From: Neisseria perflava
GTDB lineage: Bacteria > Pseudomonadota > Gammaproteobacteria > Burkholderiales > Neisseriaceae
DNA: 64,000 nt
NCBI RefSeq assembly: GCF_019334725.1
Contig: NZ_CP079818.1
Location: forward strand, 1,054,001 to 1,118,000
Direction: 5' to 3'
Part shown: in pieces, positions 9,101 to 17,203 of the stretch
Layout of the letters: the number at the start of each line of letters is the position of its first letter
Position numbering within the stretch: the first letter of the stretch is position 1
The notes under the pieces: model-generated
Seen by the model: only the letters and a program-made list of their open reading frames with translations
Databases searched by the model: none
Told to the model about the DNA's origin: nothing
Program-made: the position numbers and the translations under genes

Positions 9101-10436
9101 GTTTTTGCCTGTTTCCGAATATCCGTTTGACGGCTCATGGGGCTATCAGGCAACCGGTTTGTATGCGCCGACCAGTCGTTTCGGTTCGCCGGAAGAATTG
9201 CGCGCATTGATTAAAGCCGCGCACGATGCAGGCATCAGCGTTATCCTCGACTGGGTAGTCGGCCATTTCCCGACCGACGATCACGGCCTGGCCAAATTCG
9301 ACGGTACCGCGCTGTACGAACACGCCGACCCGCGCGAAGGCTACCACCAAGACTGGAACACCCTGATTTACAACTTCGGCAGAAACGAAGTAAAAAACTT
9401 CCTGCAAGGCAATGCCCTGTATTGGATAGAACGTTTCGGCTTTGACGGTATCCGCGTTGACGCGGTTGCTTCGATGATTTACCGCAACTATTCGCGCAAA
9501 GACGGCGAGTGGATTCCGAACCAATACGGCGGTCATGAAAACCTTGAAGCCATCGCTTTCCTGCGCGATACCAACACCATGTTGAAAGAGGAGGTTCCGG
9601 CTGCGACTGAAATCGCCGAAGAATCTACATCATTTGCCAATGTGACCCGCCAAGAAGGTTTGAACTTCAGCTTCAAATGGAATATGGGCTGGATGAACGA
9701 TACTTTGCGTTACATGATGGAAGACCCCATCAACCGCAAATACCATCACAATAAAATGACCTTCGGCATGATGTACCAGTACAGCGAAAACTTTGTCCTG
9801 CCACTTTCACATGATGAAGTCGTACACGGCAAACGTTCGCTGCTCGGACGGATGCCCGGCGACTGCTGGCAACAATTTGCCAACCTGCGCGCCTACTACG
9901 GCTTTATGTACGGCTTCCCCGGCAAAAAATTGTTGTTTATGGGCAACGAGTTTGCACAAGGCCGCGAGTGGAACTACAACGAAGGACTGGATTGGTTCCT
10001 GCTGGAGCAAGAGGGCGGTTGGCACAAAGGCGTACAAGACTTTGTGCGCGAGTTGAACCATGTCTATAAAGACACCGCGCCGCTTTACCAATTGGACCAA
10101 TGGCCTGAAGGCTTTGAGTGGTTGGTTGCAGATGACGGCGACAATTCCGTATTCGTTTTCGAGCGCCGCGACCGTGAAGGCAACCGCGTTATCGTCATCA
10201 GCAACTTCACGCCAGTTGTGCGCGAAGGCTATCGATTTGGTGTGAATTCTGCCGGCAAATACCGCGAAATCCTTAATTCAGACGACCTGCATTACAAAGG
10301 TAGCGGCGTTTCTGCCGGCGCAACGGTGGAGACAGAAGAAGTTTGGTCGCATGGCAAACCAAATTCCCTGTCTGTTACCGTACCGCCGTTGGCAACCGTT
10401 TACCTGTATCAGGCGGCAGTCAAAGACGAAGCGTGA
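6150..10436 (+). CDS. glgB: Bifunctional MalQ-GlgB fusion: 4-alpha-glucanotransferase and glycogen branching enzyme
   Basis: One uninterrupted frame of 1428 residues encodes two complete enzymes. Residues 1 to about 760 are a MalQ-type amylomaltase (GH77) with nucleophile D452 in LRIDHVM, acid E500 in IIGEDLG and D551 in STHD. Residues about 800-1428 are a GlgB branching enzyme: CBM48 (FAVWAPNAQRVSVIGEFNNWDG), then a GH13 barrel with nucleophile D1104 in GIRVDAV, a catalytic Glu in AEEST (1157/1158) and D1222 in LSHDEVVHG. The joint runs through YHFSSALQDMDSWLLAEG, the usual GlgB N-terminus. MalQ shuffles maltodextrin chains; GlgB makes alpha-1,6 branches. Both active sites look intact and I see no frameshift. 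At least four DUS lie within the gene. It heads a glucan block with glgX and glgP. Confidence 0.95.
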   Translation: MSETLERQAVEAGIDLGYHDINGIYHATKPEVLESIVAVLDKSKPDSYGLYLNTMVAHENGEESLQMPSEFHGAEAVVLIDEADECQSLTLYPGDNDTLWIKLPRLACGYYTLSADTGGKCFLVRLIVAPESVYQPKLLANGGRMNGLTMHLYSLRSERNWGIGDFTDLLNLMKYAAEKKLDFVGINPLHALFTSKPAFASPYSPSSREWLNPIYLDIEKVGAFTYNEQLKNWLAQPKIRQRIAALRVTETVTYTAVWACKRDALHMAFNAFEQDTCVAAANERAAFEAFVLEKGKALQGFGLFEALNQYYSCPGQVGWQSWPSEFHQPDGEAVEKFARSHEREIRFYLWLQWLCAEQLQEVNKAAAEYGVKLGIYGDLAVGVARGSADTWLNRQDYCMDVSVGAPPDPLGPTGQNWNLPPLNPSMLKHTGYEKFAHLLRENMRLYGVLRIDHVMALCRLWWVLNDKTADFGAYVHYDAEVTFAILALESQRNRCVIIGEDLGTVPDQARYLLNRYQVFSYKVMYFSKGWNGFQLPEEYPEQAITVISTHDVAPLAGYWTGKDLDTMFKLGTLPDAAAFQTALDEREHDKADLLDKLKYTGCLGADVQMPAKADETLLAALHKYGALSRSKLYAVQLENLLGVIDNLNVPGVTDGYPNWAQKMPVSLEDFPQHRLMGGQLAIIDEVRMKTNSQIKAYHELDQIERDTVESLFLATHSDLFAYLGRHRLAEGDEVVRVLIPGAVSVDIVNRRSGELIVPSEKIDERGFFVAVLPDDAPDYALSIRYTEDSEPVIEEDPYHFSSALQDMDSWLLAEGKHLRPYEILGAHFAELDGVKGVRFAVWAPNAQRVSVIGEFNNWDGRRHVMRFHRDNGIWDIFIPAVKLNALYKFEIRDANGNVREKADPYAFGAELRPTTASIVRGLPDEVEEPAFRARANAIDAPISIYEVHLGSWKRNPENNFWLTYEELAKELVAYVKDMGFTHIEFLPVSEYPFDGSWGYQATGLYAPTSRFGSPEELRALIKAAHDAGISVILDWVVGHFPTDDHGLAKFDGTALYEHADPREGYHQDWNTLIYNFGRNEVKNFLQGNALYWIERFGFDGIRVDAVASMIYRNYSRKDGEWIPNQYGGHENLEAIAFLRDTNTMLKEEVPAATEIAEESTSFANVTRQEGLNFSFKWNMGWMNDTLRYMMEDPINRKYHHNKMTFGMMYQYSENFVLPLSHDEVVHGKRSLLGRMPGDCWQQFANLRAYYGFMYGFPGKKLLFMGNEFAQGREWNYNEGLDWFLLEQEGGWHKGVQDFVRELNHVYKDTAPLYQLDQWPEGFEWLVADDGDNSVFVFERRDREGNRVIVISNFTPVVREGYRFGVNSAGKYREILNSDDLHYKGSGVSAGATVETEEVWSHGKPNSLSVTVPPLATVYLYQAAVKDEA

Positions 10437-10509
10437 ATCAACTTTAAGGGTGAGCATCATGCCTGCCTAATCAGCTGAAAATTAAAAGATAGTGATATCA
10501 ATATGACTC

Positions 10510-10540
10510 AAGGCCGTCTGAAAGATTTTCAGACGGCCTT
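10510..10540. terminator. Inverted DUS pair between malQ-glgB and glgX
   Basis: AAGGCCGTCTGAAA is mirrored with a 2-base loop, 74 bases after the fusion gene and 42 before glgX. It suggests glgX may need its own promoter or read-through. Confidence 0.7.
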
Positions 10541-10581
10541 ATATTGGACACGAAACCAAATACATACCAAGGAATCATTCT

Positions 10582-12567
10582 ATGACTGCCAAATCATGGC
10601 ATATCGAGGAAGGCAAGCCTTATCCCATGGGCGCGACCCTGACAAGTAAGGGTGCGAATTTCACCTTGTTTTCCATCAATGCGGAAAAGGTCGAATTGTG
10701 TCTGTTTGATAAAGATAAAGAAACCCGTTTGGAGATGCCTTCGCGGCGCGGTTCGGTATTTTACGGATTTGTGCCGGACGTTAAGGCAGGGCAGAGATAC
10801 GGTTTTCGCGTGTATGGACGTGAAAACGCAGAATACGGCTCATGTTTTAATCCCAACAAATTGCTGATTGACCCGTATTCCAAAAAAATTGACGGCAAAC
10901 CAAGCTACCGTACCGCCGAAGAAATGGCATGGTTCAGGCCGGAAGATGAACGCGACAATGCTGCCGTTGCGCCGAAAAGCGTCGTGATCGGACGCAGCCG
11001 ATTTAATTGGGCCAAAGATTGCCGTCCGGAAATACCGTGGGGCAAAACTATTATTTATGAAGCCCATGTCAAAGGGTTTACCAAGCAGTTTCCCGATTTG
11101 AAGTACGCAGGCACTTATAAAGCCTTGAGTGATAAACGGGTTTTGGCCTATTTGCAAGAGTTGGGGGTAACGACGGTCGAGCTGTTGCCGATTCATTATC
11201 ATCTGGACGAATACCATCTTCAGCAGATGGGTTTGAGCAATTATTGGGGCTACAACACTTATTCCCATTTTGCCGTTGAGCCGTCTTATGCCGATAATCC
11301 CGAGCGTGCGGCGGCGGAGTTTAAACAGGCGGTCAAAGCCCTGCATCAGGCGGGCTTGGAAGTGATTTTGGATGTCGTGTACAACCACACGGCAGAGCAG
11401 GACGACAAAGGCCCGATGCTGTGTCAGCGCGGTATCGATAACACTTTATGGTATTGGCACACCTCTTACGGCAGCTATGAAAACTGGTCAGGTTGCGGCA
11501 ATACGCTCAATATCGTTCGGCGCGATGTTACCCGTTGGGCGGCAGACAGCCTGCGCTATTGGGCTGAAGAGTTTCATGTTGACGGCTTCCGTTTCGACTT
11601 GGGAACCGTATTGGGACGTGAACCCGATTTCCAATCGTACGGCCGCTTTTTCCAAGTCTTGTATCAAGACCCGGTTTTGGCTGGTTTGAAGCTGATTGTC
11701 GAAGCATGGGACATCGGCGATGGCGGCTATCACTTGGGCAATTTCCCACAACCTTTTGCCGAATGGAACGGCCGTTTCCGCGATGATATGCGCGCGTTTT
11801 GGTCGTGGGAAAGCGGTAATTTAGGTGCATTTGCCGAACGCTTGGCCGGGTCGTCCGATATTTTCAACCACAGCGGCCGCCGTCCGTCTGCCAGCATTAA
11901 CTTTATTACCGCGCATGACGGCTTCACTCTGCGCGATTTGGTCAGCTACAACGAAAAACACAACGAAGCGAATGGTGAAAACAACCGCGACGGGCATAAT
12001 GAAAACATCAGCTACAACCACGGCGTAGAAGGCGAAACCGATGATGAAGAGATTTTGCTCAACCGTGAATACACGTCCAAAGCGCTGCTTGCCTCTTTAT
12101 TTTTATCTAACGGTACGCCCATGCTGTTGGCCGGCGATGAGTTCGGCAACAGTCAGCAAGGCAACAACAACAGCTACTGCCAAGATAATCCAATTACATG
12201 GTTGGATTGGCAAAATGAGTCCCATGCGTTGCAAGATTACACTCAAGAGCTGATACGCGTCCGAAGCCAAATCAAGCTGCTGACAGATGATTGTTGGTGG
12301 GAAAAAGAGCGTGTGCAATGGCTCAATGCCGATAGCAGCCCAATGACCGAATATTGTTGGCACAATAGGGGCAGTAAGGCGATTCAGATTGTTTTGGACG
12401 ACGAGTGGCTGCTGTTGGTAAATGCCAAACGTAGTCGTCAGTTATTTAACCTGCCTCAAGGTAATTGGGAAATTTCTTGCGTACCATCAGAGAAATTAAA
12501 TTACGAAGAATCAGGGAAATGTGTTGTTGAGCACATGGGGATTTGGATTTTGCATAAAACAAATTAA
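10582..12567 (+). CDS. glgX: Glycogen debranching enzyme GlgX
   Basis: GlgX hydrolyses alpha-1,6 branches of phosphorylase-limit glycogen. The 661-residue cytoplasmic protein begins with a CBM48 module (GATLTSKGANFTLFS) and has a GH13 barrel with D339 (GFRFDLG), E374 (VEAWD) and D446 (TAHDGFT), at the same spacing as the E. coli catalytic triad. Length equals E. coli GlgX (about 657). A weak ribosome site (AAGGAATC) precedes the ATG. It works between the branching and phosphorylase enzymes on either side. Confidence 0.96.
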   Translation: MTAKSWHIEEGKPYPMGATLTSKGANFTLFSINAEKVELCLFDKDKETRLEMPSRRGSVFYGFVPDVKAGQRYGFRVYGRENAEYGSCFNPNKLLIDPYSKKIDGKPSYRTAEEMAWFRPEDERDNAAVAPKSVVIGRSRFNWAKDCRPEIPWGKTIIYEAHVKGFTKQFPDLKYAGTYKALSDKRVLAYLQELGVTTVELLPIHYHLDEYHLQQMGLSNYWGYNTYSHFAVEPSYADNPERAAAEFKQAVKALHQAGLEVILDVVYNHTAEQDDKGPMLCQRGIDNTLWYWHTSYGSYENWSGCGNTLNIVRRDVTRWAADSLRYWAEEFHVDGFRFDLGTVLGREPDFQSYGRFFQVLYQDPVLAGLKLIVEAWDIGDGGYHLGNFPQPFAEWNGRFRDDMRAFWSWESGNLGAFAERLAGSSDIFNHSGRRPSASINFITAHDGFTLRDLVSYNEKHNEANGENNRDGHNENISYNHGVEGETDDEEILLNREYTSKALLASLFLSNGTPMLLAGDEFGNSQQGNNNSYCQDNPITWLDWQNESHALQDYTQELIRVRSQIKLLTDDCWWEKERVQWLNADSSPMTEYCWHNRGSKAIQIVLDDEWLLLVNAKRSRQLFNLPQGNWEISCVPSEKLNYEESGKCVVEHMGIWILHKTN

Positions 12568-12880
12568 ATGGGAATTAAACTATTGTTTGATTAACGCTTT
12601 GATATTTTATTGGTATTTGTTCATTTTTGGCTTCGTGGTATAAATTGAAAATGCCGATAAGATGATTAATGGTTTGGTTGTTAATCAAATGTTTTATAAA
12701 GAAAAAATATCCTTTTTTTAAATCTTTCCGCTATAATCTCCTTAGTTTGTAACAAATCTACGCACCATTCCTTTCAGACGGCCTGTTGCTGTTGTCAGGC
12801 CGTCTGAAAACCGAGTTTCGTTGTTTTTAATAAAACCATCAGGCGCGTTGTCCAGTGCCTCACGCTAGAGAAAGGCTTCC
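12568..12880 (+). promoter_or_regulatory. glgP upstream region with -10 element and DUS hairpin
   Basis: The 313-bp gap before glgP has a consensus -10 (TATAAT, 12732-12737) with a poor -35, so an activator may be needed. An inverted DUS pair (12772-12809) lies downstream of that promoter, inside the likely 5' untranslated region; a hairpin there could partly end transcription before glgP. No other gene is visible. Confidence 0.5.
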
Positions 12881-15361
12881 ATGGCTAAGAAAAAACTCCC
12901 CATCTCCGGTTACGATTATGTAATGCCTAAACCGGACGCCGAAACCATCCGTAAATCCATCGTTTACAAGCTGATTTTCATCTTGGGCGTAGATCCGAAG
13001 GAGGCAACTTCACACCAATGGCTCAACGCCGCCATGCTTGCCGCGCGTGACCTGATTGCGGAAGATTTCCTCAAAACACGCCGCGCCCACATCGACAACA
13101 GCAAACGCATGGTTTATTACCTGTCTATGGAATTCCTGCTCGGCCGTTCGTTTGTCAACGCGCTGATTAACGAAGGCGTTTACGCCGAATTTGAAGAAGC
13201 CTTCAAGCAACTGGGCAAAGAATTTGCCGATGTCTGCGAACAAGAAGAAGATCCAGGTTTAGGTAACGGCGGTTTGGGCCGTCTTGCCGCCTGCTTCCTC
13301 GACTCTTTGGCAACCCTGCGCATTCCGGCCATGGGCTACGGCATCCGTTACCAATACGGTATGTTCAAACAAGAAATCGTGGATGGACAACAAGTTGAAA
13401 AACCCGATTTGTGGCTCGACCAAGATTTGGCATGGCAATTTGCCCGTCCGAACAAACAATATTCCGTCCGTTTCGGCGGTCAAGTATTGAACTTGGGCGA
13501 CAAAAAAGAATGGCAGCCGAGCGAAGAAATTTCCGCTTGGGCATACGATGAAATCATTCCGGGCTATGGCGGCGAATGTGCCAACCCATTGCGCTTGTGG
13601 ACCGCACACGCAGGCAACCTGTTTGACCTTGCCGACTTCAACCGAGGCGACTATGCCTCTGCCGTTCGCGCACAAAACAGCGATGAAAACATCTCACGCG
13701 TCCTGTATCCGAACGACTCTACCGATTCCGGCCGCGAATTGCGCCTGAAGCAAGAATACTTCTTGGTTTCCGCTTCCGTTCAAGACATCGTTGCACGTCA
13801 CAAATGCCGTTTCCCAAGCATCCGCACTTTGGCGGACGAAGTCGCCATCCATTTGAACGACACCCATCCGGTGCTCGCTATTCCAGAATTGATGCGCATC
13901 CTGATTGACGAAGAAGGCATTGCGTGGACCGAAGCATGGAATATGTGCTGTAAGATTTTCTCTTACACCAACCACACACTGATGAGCGAAGCCTTGGAAA
14001 CTTGGCCGGTCGATTTGATGGGCCGTCTGCTGCCACGCCACTTGGACATCATCTTTGAAATCAACGCCTACTTCCTCAATGCCTTACGCGCCATCGGTAA
14101 CTTCGACGACGACTTTGTCCGTCGCGTATCCATCATCGACGAAACCCACGGCCGTCGCGTCCGCATGGCATGGCTTGCCGTGATCGGTTCGCACAAAGTC
14201 AACGGCGTGGCCAAAATCCACTCCGATTTGATGACCACATCCATCTTTGCCGACTTCGCCAAAGTATTCCCAGAACGCTTTACCAATGTAACCAACGGCG
14301 TAACCCCGCGCCGCTGGATTAACATCGCCAACCCGGGCCTGACCAAATTCTTGGACAAACATCTGGGCAACGAAGACTGGCGCCTGCATTTGGATAACCT
14401 GACCAAGCTCAACGACAAAGTGGACGATGCCTCCGTACAGGCAGAGTTCGGCGCAGTGAAAAAAGCCGCCAAAGAGCGCCTTGCTAAATACATCGAAACC
14501 GAGCTGGGCATCAAGGTTAATACCGATGCACTTTTCGACATCCAAATCAAACGTATCCACGAGTACAAACGTCAAGCATTGAACGTGATGCACATTGTCG
14601 ACCGTTATAACAAAATCTTGGAAAACCCGGATTTCGATTGGCAGCCGCGCGTGTTCATCTTTGCCGGTAAAGCCGCATCTGCTTATTACATGGCGAAGAA
14701 AATCATCCGACTGATTAACGATGTTGCCAAAGTCATCAACAACGACCCCCGTATCCGCGACCTGATTAAAGTTGTGTTCATCCCGAACTACAGCGTCAGC
14801 CTCGCCCAAATCATCATCCCGGCCGCCGATTTGCACGAACAAATCTCACTGGCGGGTACGGAAGCATCCGGCACCAGCAACATGAAATTCGCCCTCAACG
14901 GCGCGCTCTGCATGGGTACGCTGGACGGCGCGAACGTCGAGATTTTGGAAAAAGTCGGCGCGGACAACTGCTTTATCTTCGGTAACACCGTAGAACAAGT
15001 CGAAGAACTCCGCCGCAACGGTTACGACCCATTGAGCTATATCGAACGAGACAGCGACCTGCGCCGCGTCGTCAACCAAATCAGCCAAGGCACTTTCTCT
15101 CCGGAAGAGCCAAACCGCTACAACGACGTGTTGCAACCATACGGCGACTTCTATCAACTGATGGCCGATTTCCGCAGTTACATCGACACGCAATACAAAG
15201 CGGACGAACACTACCGCAACGTATCCGCATGGCGCAAATCAGCCTTGATCAACATCGCCAACATGGGCTTCTTCTCATCCGACCGCTCCATCGCCGACTA
15301 CTGCCGCGATATTTGGTACATCAAACCATTGAGCGAAAAAGAACTGCCCGGCAAAAATTAA
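12881..15361 (+). CDS. glgP: Glycogen/maltodextrin phosphorylase
   Basis: The 826-residue enzyme cleaves alpha-1,4-glucan ends with phosphate to give glucose-1-phosphate. The PLP site is clear: GTEASGTSNMKFALNGA with the Schiff-base Lys at residue 669. The N-terminal half has MEFLLGRSFVNAL and the glycine-rich GNGGLGRLAACFLDSLATL. Length matches bacterial GlgP/MalP (about 800-830). It may act on glycogen or maltodextrin; sequence reading cannot separate the two. It starts MAKKKLPISG at an ATG preceded by AGAAAGG. It is the last gene of the glucan block and ends in a strong terminator. Confidence 0.96.
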   Translation: MAKKKLPISGYDYVMPKPDAETIRKSIVYKLIFILGVDPKEATSHQWLNAAMLAARDLIAEDFLKTRRAHIDNSKRMVYYLSMEFLLGRSFVNALINEGVYAEFEEAFKQLGKEFADVCEQEEDPGLGNGGLGRLAACFLDSLATLRIPAMGYGIRYQYGMFKQEIVDGQQVEKPDLWLDQDLAWQFARPNKQYSVRFGGQVLNLGDKKEWQPSEEISAWAYDEIIPGYGGECANPLRLWTAHAGNLFDLADFNRGDYASAVRAQNSDENISRVLYPNDSTDSGRELRLKQEYFLVSASVQDIVARHKCRFPSIRTLADEVAIHLNDTHPVLAIPELMRILIDEEGIAWTEAWNMCCKIFSYTNHTLMSEALETWPVDLMGRLLPRHLDIIFEINAYFLNALRAIGNFDDDFVRRVSIIDETHGRRVRMAWLAVIGSHKVNGVAKIHSDLMTTSIFADFAKVFPERFTNVTNGVTPRRWINIANPGLTKFLDKHLGNEDWRLHLDNLTKLNDKVDDASVQAEFGAVKKAAKERLAKYIETELGIKVNTDALFDIQIKRIHEYKRQALNVMHIVDRYNKILENPDFDWQPRVFIFAGKAASAYYMAKKIIRLINDVAKVINNDPRIRDLIKVVFIPNYSVSLAQIIIPAADLHEQISLAGTEASGTSNMKFALNGALCMGTLDGANVEILEKVGADNCFIFGNTVEQVEELRRNGYDPLSYIERDSDLRRVVNQISQGTFSPEEPNRYNDVLQPYGDFYQLMADFRSYIDTQYKADEHYRNVSAWRKSALINIANMGFFSSDRSIADYCRDIWYIKPLSEKELPGKN

Positions 15362-15378
15362 GCGTTGAGCAGATAGCG

Positions 15379-15414
15379 AAAGCCGATACATCGGAAAGGT
15401 GTATCGGCTTTTTC
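15379..15414 (+). terminator. glgP terminator
   Basis: An 11-bp stem built on AGCCGATACA with a 9-base loop, 18 bases after the stop, is followed by TTTTT. A single DUS core sits just beyond. Confidence 0.85.
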
Positions 15415-15489
15415 AGACGGCATGATATAGAAAGGAGTAAAACAGTATGGTTGTATCGCTGTTTTAGCGTATTTCTAAATGATTCAATT

Positions 15490-16983
15490 TTAAAATCGAT
15501 ATTTAAAATTTAGTAGCCATTCATTCTGACGGTAGCGGTAATGTGCTGTATTGCTATGGGAGATTGAGCGTCTGAAACGAAACTCAGGGTACACGCCTTT
15601 AAGGTTCCACTGCGGAAAGCCCACAACGGCTATCATTATGTATTGATTGTCGCGCCGCCGTCTGTTGTCGCTGACAAAATTTGCCGCGTCATAAAGACTG
15701 CGGCGGTGAAGCAGGATGGCGTTGAGGTAAGTACCGCTTGAAAAAAAACTATACGCTCCCAGCCGTGTTGTATATTCCTTGCTGGAAGAAGATTTTTCGG
15801 GATAGGCTTTGCGTGTTGCATCAAAGTTGGCGAACAGACCGCTTTTCGGCGTGATGGAAAATTCCGCCCCCGCGCCCAGTTCGTATTGTTTGTAGTCTGC
15901 AAAATAATCTTTGCTTTGTCCGCCGTATCCGGTCTTTTTCGCTCCGGCACGGGCATTGACACGCCAGCGCGGGGAGAGTGTGCGCGACCAGTCGGCATCC
16001 ACACCCCATGCGCGGTAGTGGGTGTGGCGGTTGCGGAAGTCGTATTCGAAATAGGGCAGCAGGGAAAATGAGGAGCGTGCGTCGGCATAGGCGTATCCCG
16101 CGTACAGCGAACCGTTGTGATAGCCGTAATCCGGCATGGCCGCCGAATCTTTGTCTTTTTCCGTGTAGCGGTTGCCGTACAGCACACTGCGCACCTGTAC
16201 ACCGTGATGCCCTTTGAGCGGGACGGTTTTTTCGGCGGTCGCGCTATAGGATAAGAAGGTCGAATCCGTTGGCGCAGGCAGGGTGCGCTCCATCAGGCAC
16301 ATGCCCGCGATTTCCCACACGCATTGGTTGATGCCGTTGCCTTGGTTTACATTGCTGTTGTAGCCGTAGCCTAGACCGATTTGGCCGTGCCAGCGGCGGC
16401 GTTTGCCCAGTTCGGACAGGTAGTTTTCCACGATGGGGCGGGTTTCAGCAGGAATATCTGTTTTCAGAACTTTTTCAAATGCGGCGGCGGACTCTTTGTT
16501 TTGGTTGTCTTCGGCATAAAACCGCCCCGCTTCGAGCAGCAGGCGGGGGTTGTCGGGTTCGGCTTCCAAGGCCGTCTGAAAACTGTTCTCCGCCGCGCGA
16601 GAATCCCCTTCGGCCCGTTTTTGCAGTGCATCGGCCAAATAAATCAGCGCAGGTTTGTGCTGCGGCAGTTTGGCGTAGCGGGCGGCAAACTGTCGCACCT
16701 TGTACCACTGCCGCGCGTTGAGGGCGTGGTAAATCGCACTTTCCAGTTCTTCCGCCGTATCGCCGACTTGGTAGATTTCACCATCTATCGAAATATAGCC
16801 GTCGTTTTCTTCCACTTTCTCGCGGGCCTGTTCCGTGTCCAGCCAGTCACTTTCTCGATATTGCTGCGTTTGGCGGCTGCCCTCGTCCAGCAGGCGGCGG
16901 CGTTCGTCTGCGGCATCGTCGGACGGGGCGGCAAAGCAGACCGTACAGAGCGGCAGGAAAAGCAGGCAGAGGCGGTGGGTCAT
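15490..16983 (-). CDS. Slam-family outer-membrane translocator of surface/secreted proteins (type XI secretion)
   Basis: The 497-residue protein has a signal peptide (MTHRLCLLFLPLCTVCFA), a periplasmic N-terminal part with tetratricopeptide-like helices (about residues 115-205, e.g. ALIYLADALQKRAEGDSRAA), then a DUF560-type beta-barrel starting near GQIGLGYGYNSNVNQG and ending in a terminal Phe (LLNFKYRF), as BAM substrates do. Slam proteins move specific lipoproteins or secreted hemophores across the outer membrane. Its cargo is very probably the adjacent hemophilin-like gene. The ATG at 16981-16983 has AAGGA upstream; a longer frame to 17178 lacks a signal peptide. One AG-DUS lies within the gene (about 16569-16582). 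Length is close to meningococcal Slam1 and Slam2. Confidence 0.88.
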   Translation of the reverse strand: MTHRLCLLFLPLCTVCFAAPSDDAADERRRLLDEGSRQTQQYRESDWLDTEQAREKVEENDGYISIDGEIYQVGDTAEELESAIYHALNARQWYKVRQFAARYAKLPQHKPALIYLADALQKRAEGDSRAAENSFQTALEAEPDNPRLLLEAGRFYAEDNQNKESAAAFEKVLKTDIPAETRPIVENYLSELGKRRRWHGQIGLGYGYNSNVNQGNGINQCVWEIAGMCLMERTLPAPTDSTFLSYSATAEKTVPLKGHHGVQVRSVLYGNRYTEKDKDSAAMPDYGYHNGSLYAGYAYADARSSFSLLPYFEYDFRNRHTHYRAWGVDADWSRTLSPRWRVNARAGAKKTGYGGQSKDYFADYKQYELGAGAEFSITPKSGLFANFDATRKAYPEKSSSSKEYTTRLGAYSFFSSGTYLNAILLHRRSLYDAANFVSDNRRRRDNQYIMIAVVGFPQWNLKGVYPEFRFRRSISHSNTAHYRYRQNEWLLNFKYRF

Positions 16984-17082
16984 GTGATGGGGTCCTTTGG
17001 GGCGGGGAGGCCGTCTGAAAGAAGTAAAAAACAGAAATTCCGCAAGGCAATACAGGTTTGTACGGCACTTCGGAAACAGGTC

Positions 17083-17112
17083 AGCCGCAGTATATTTATG
17101 CCTACTGCGGCT
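17083..17112 (-). other. Stem-loop between hemophilin-like gene and Slam
   Basis: A perfect 10-bp stem (AGCCGCAGTA and its mirror, 10-base loop) lies in the 220-bp gap. No T run follows on the minus strand, so it is more likely an mRNA stability or processing element than a full terminator. A single AG-DUS is at 17008-17020. Confidence 0.5.
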
Positions 17113-17203
17113 GCGGTTAAAAAACGGCGGTTTTCCTGATCGCGGGAACGTACGGCCAAACGCCGAAAACACCGGCATTCCCTAATCGCGTAAGCGGACA
17201 AGG

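Noticed and set aside
17083..17112. Full terminator between the hemophilin-like and Slam genes
   Set aside because: The stem is strong but no T run follows on the minus strand.
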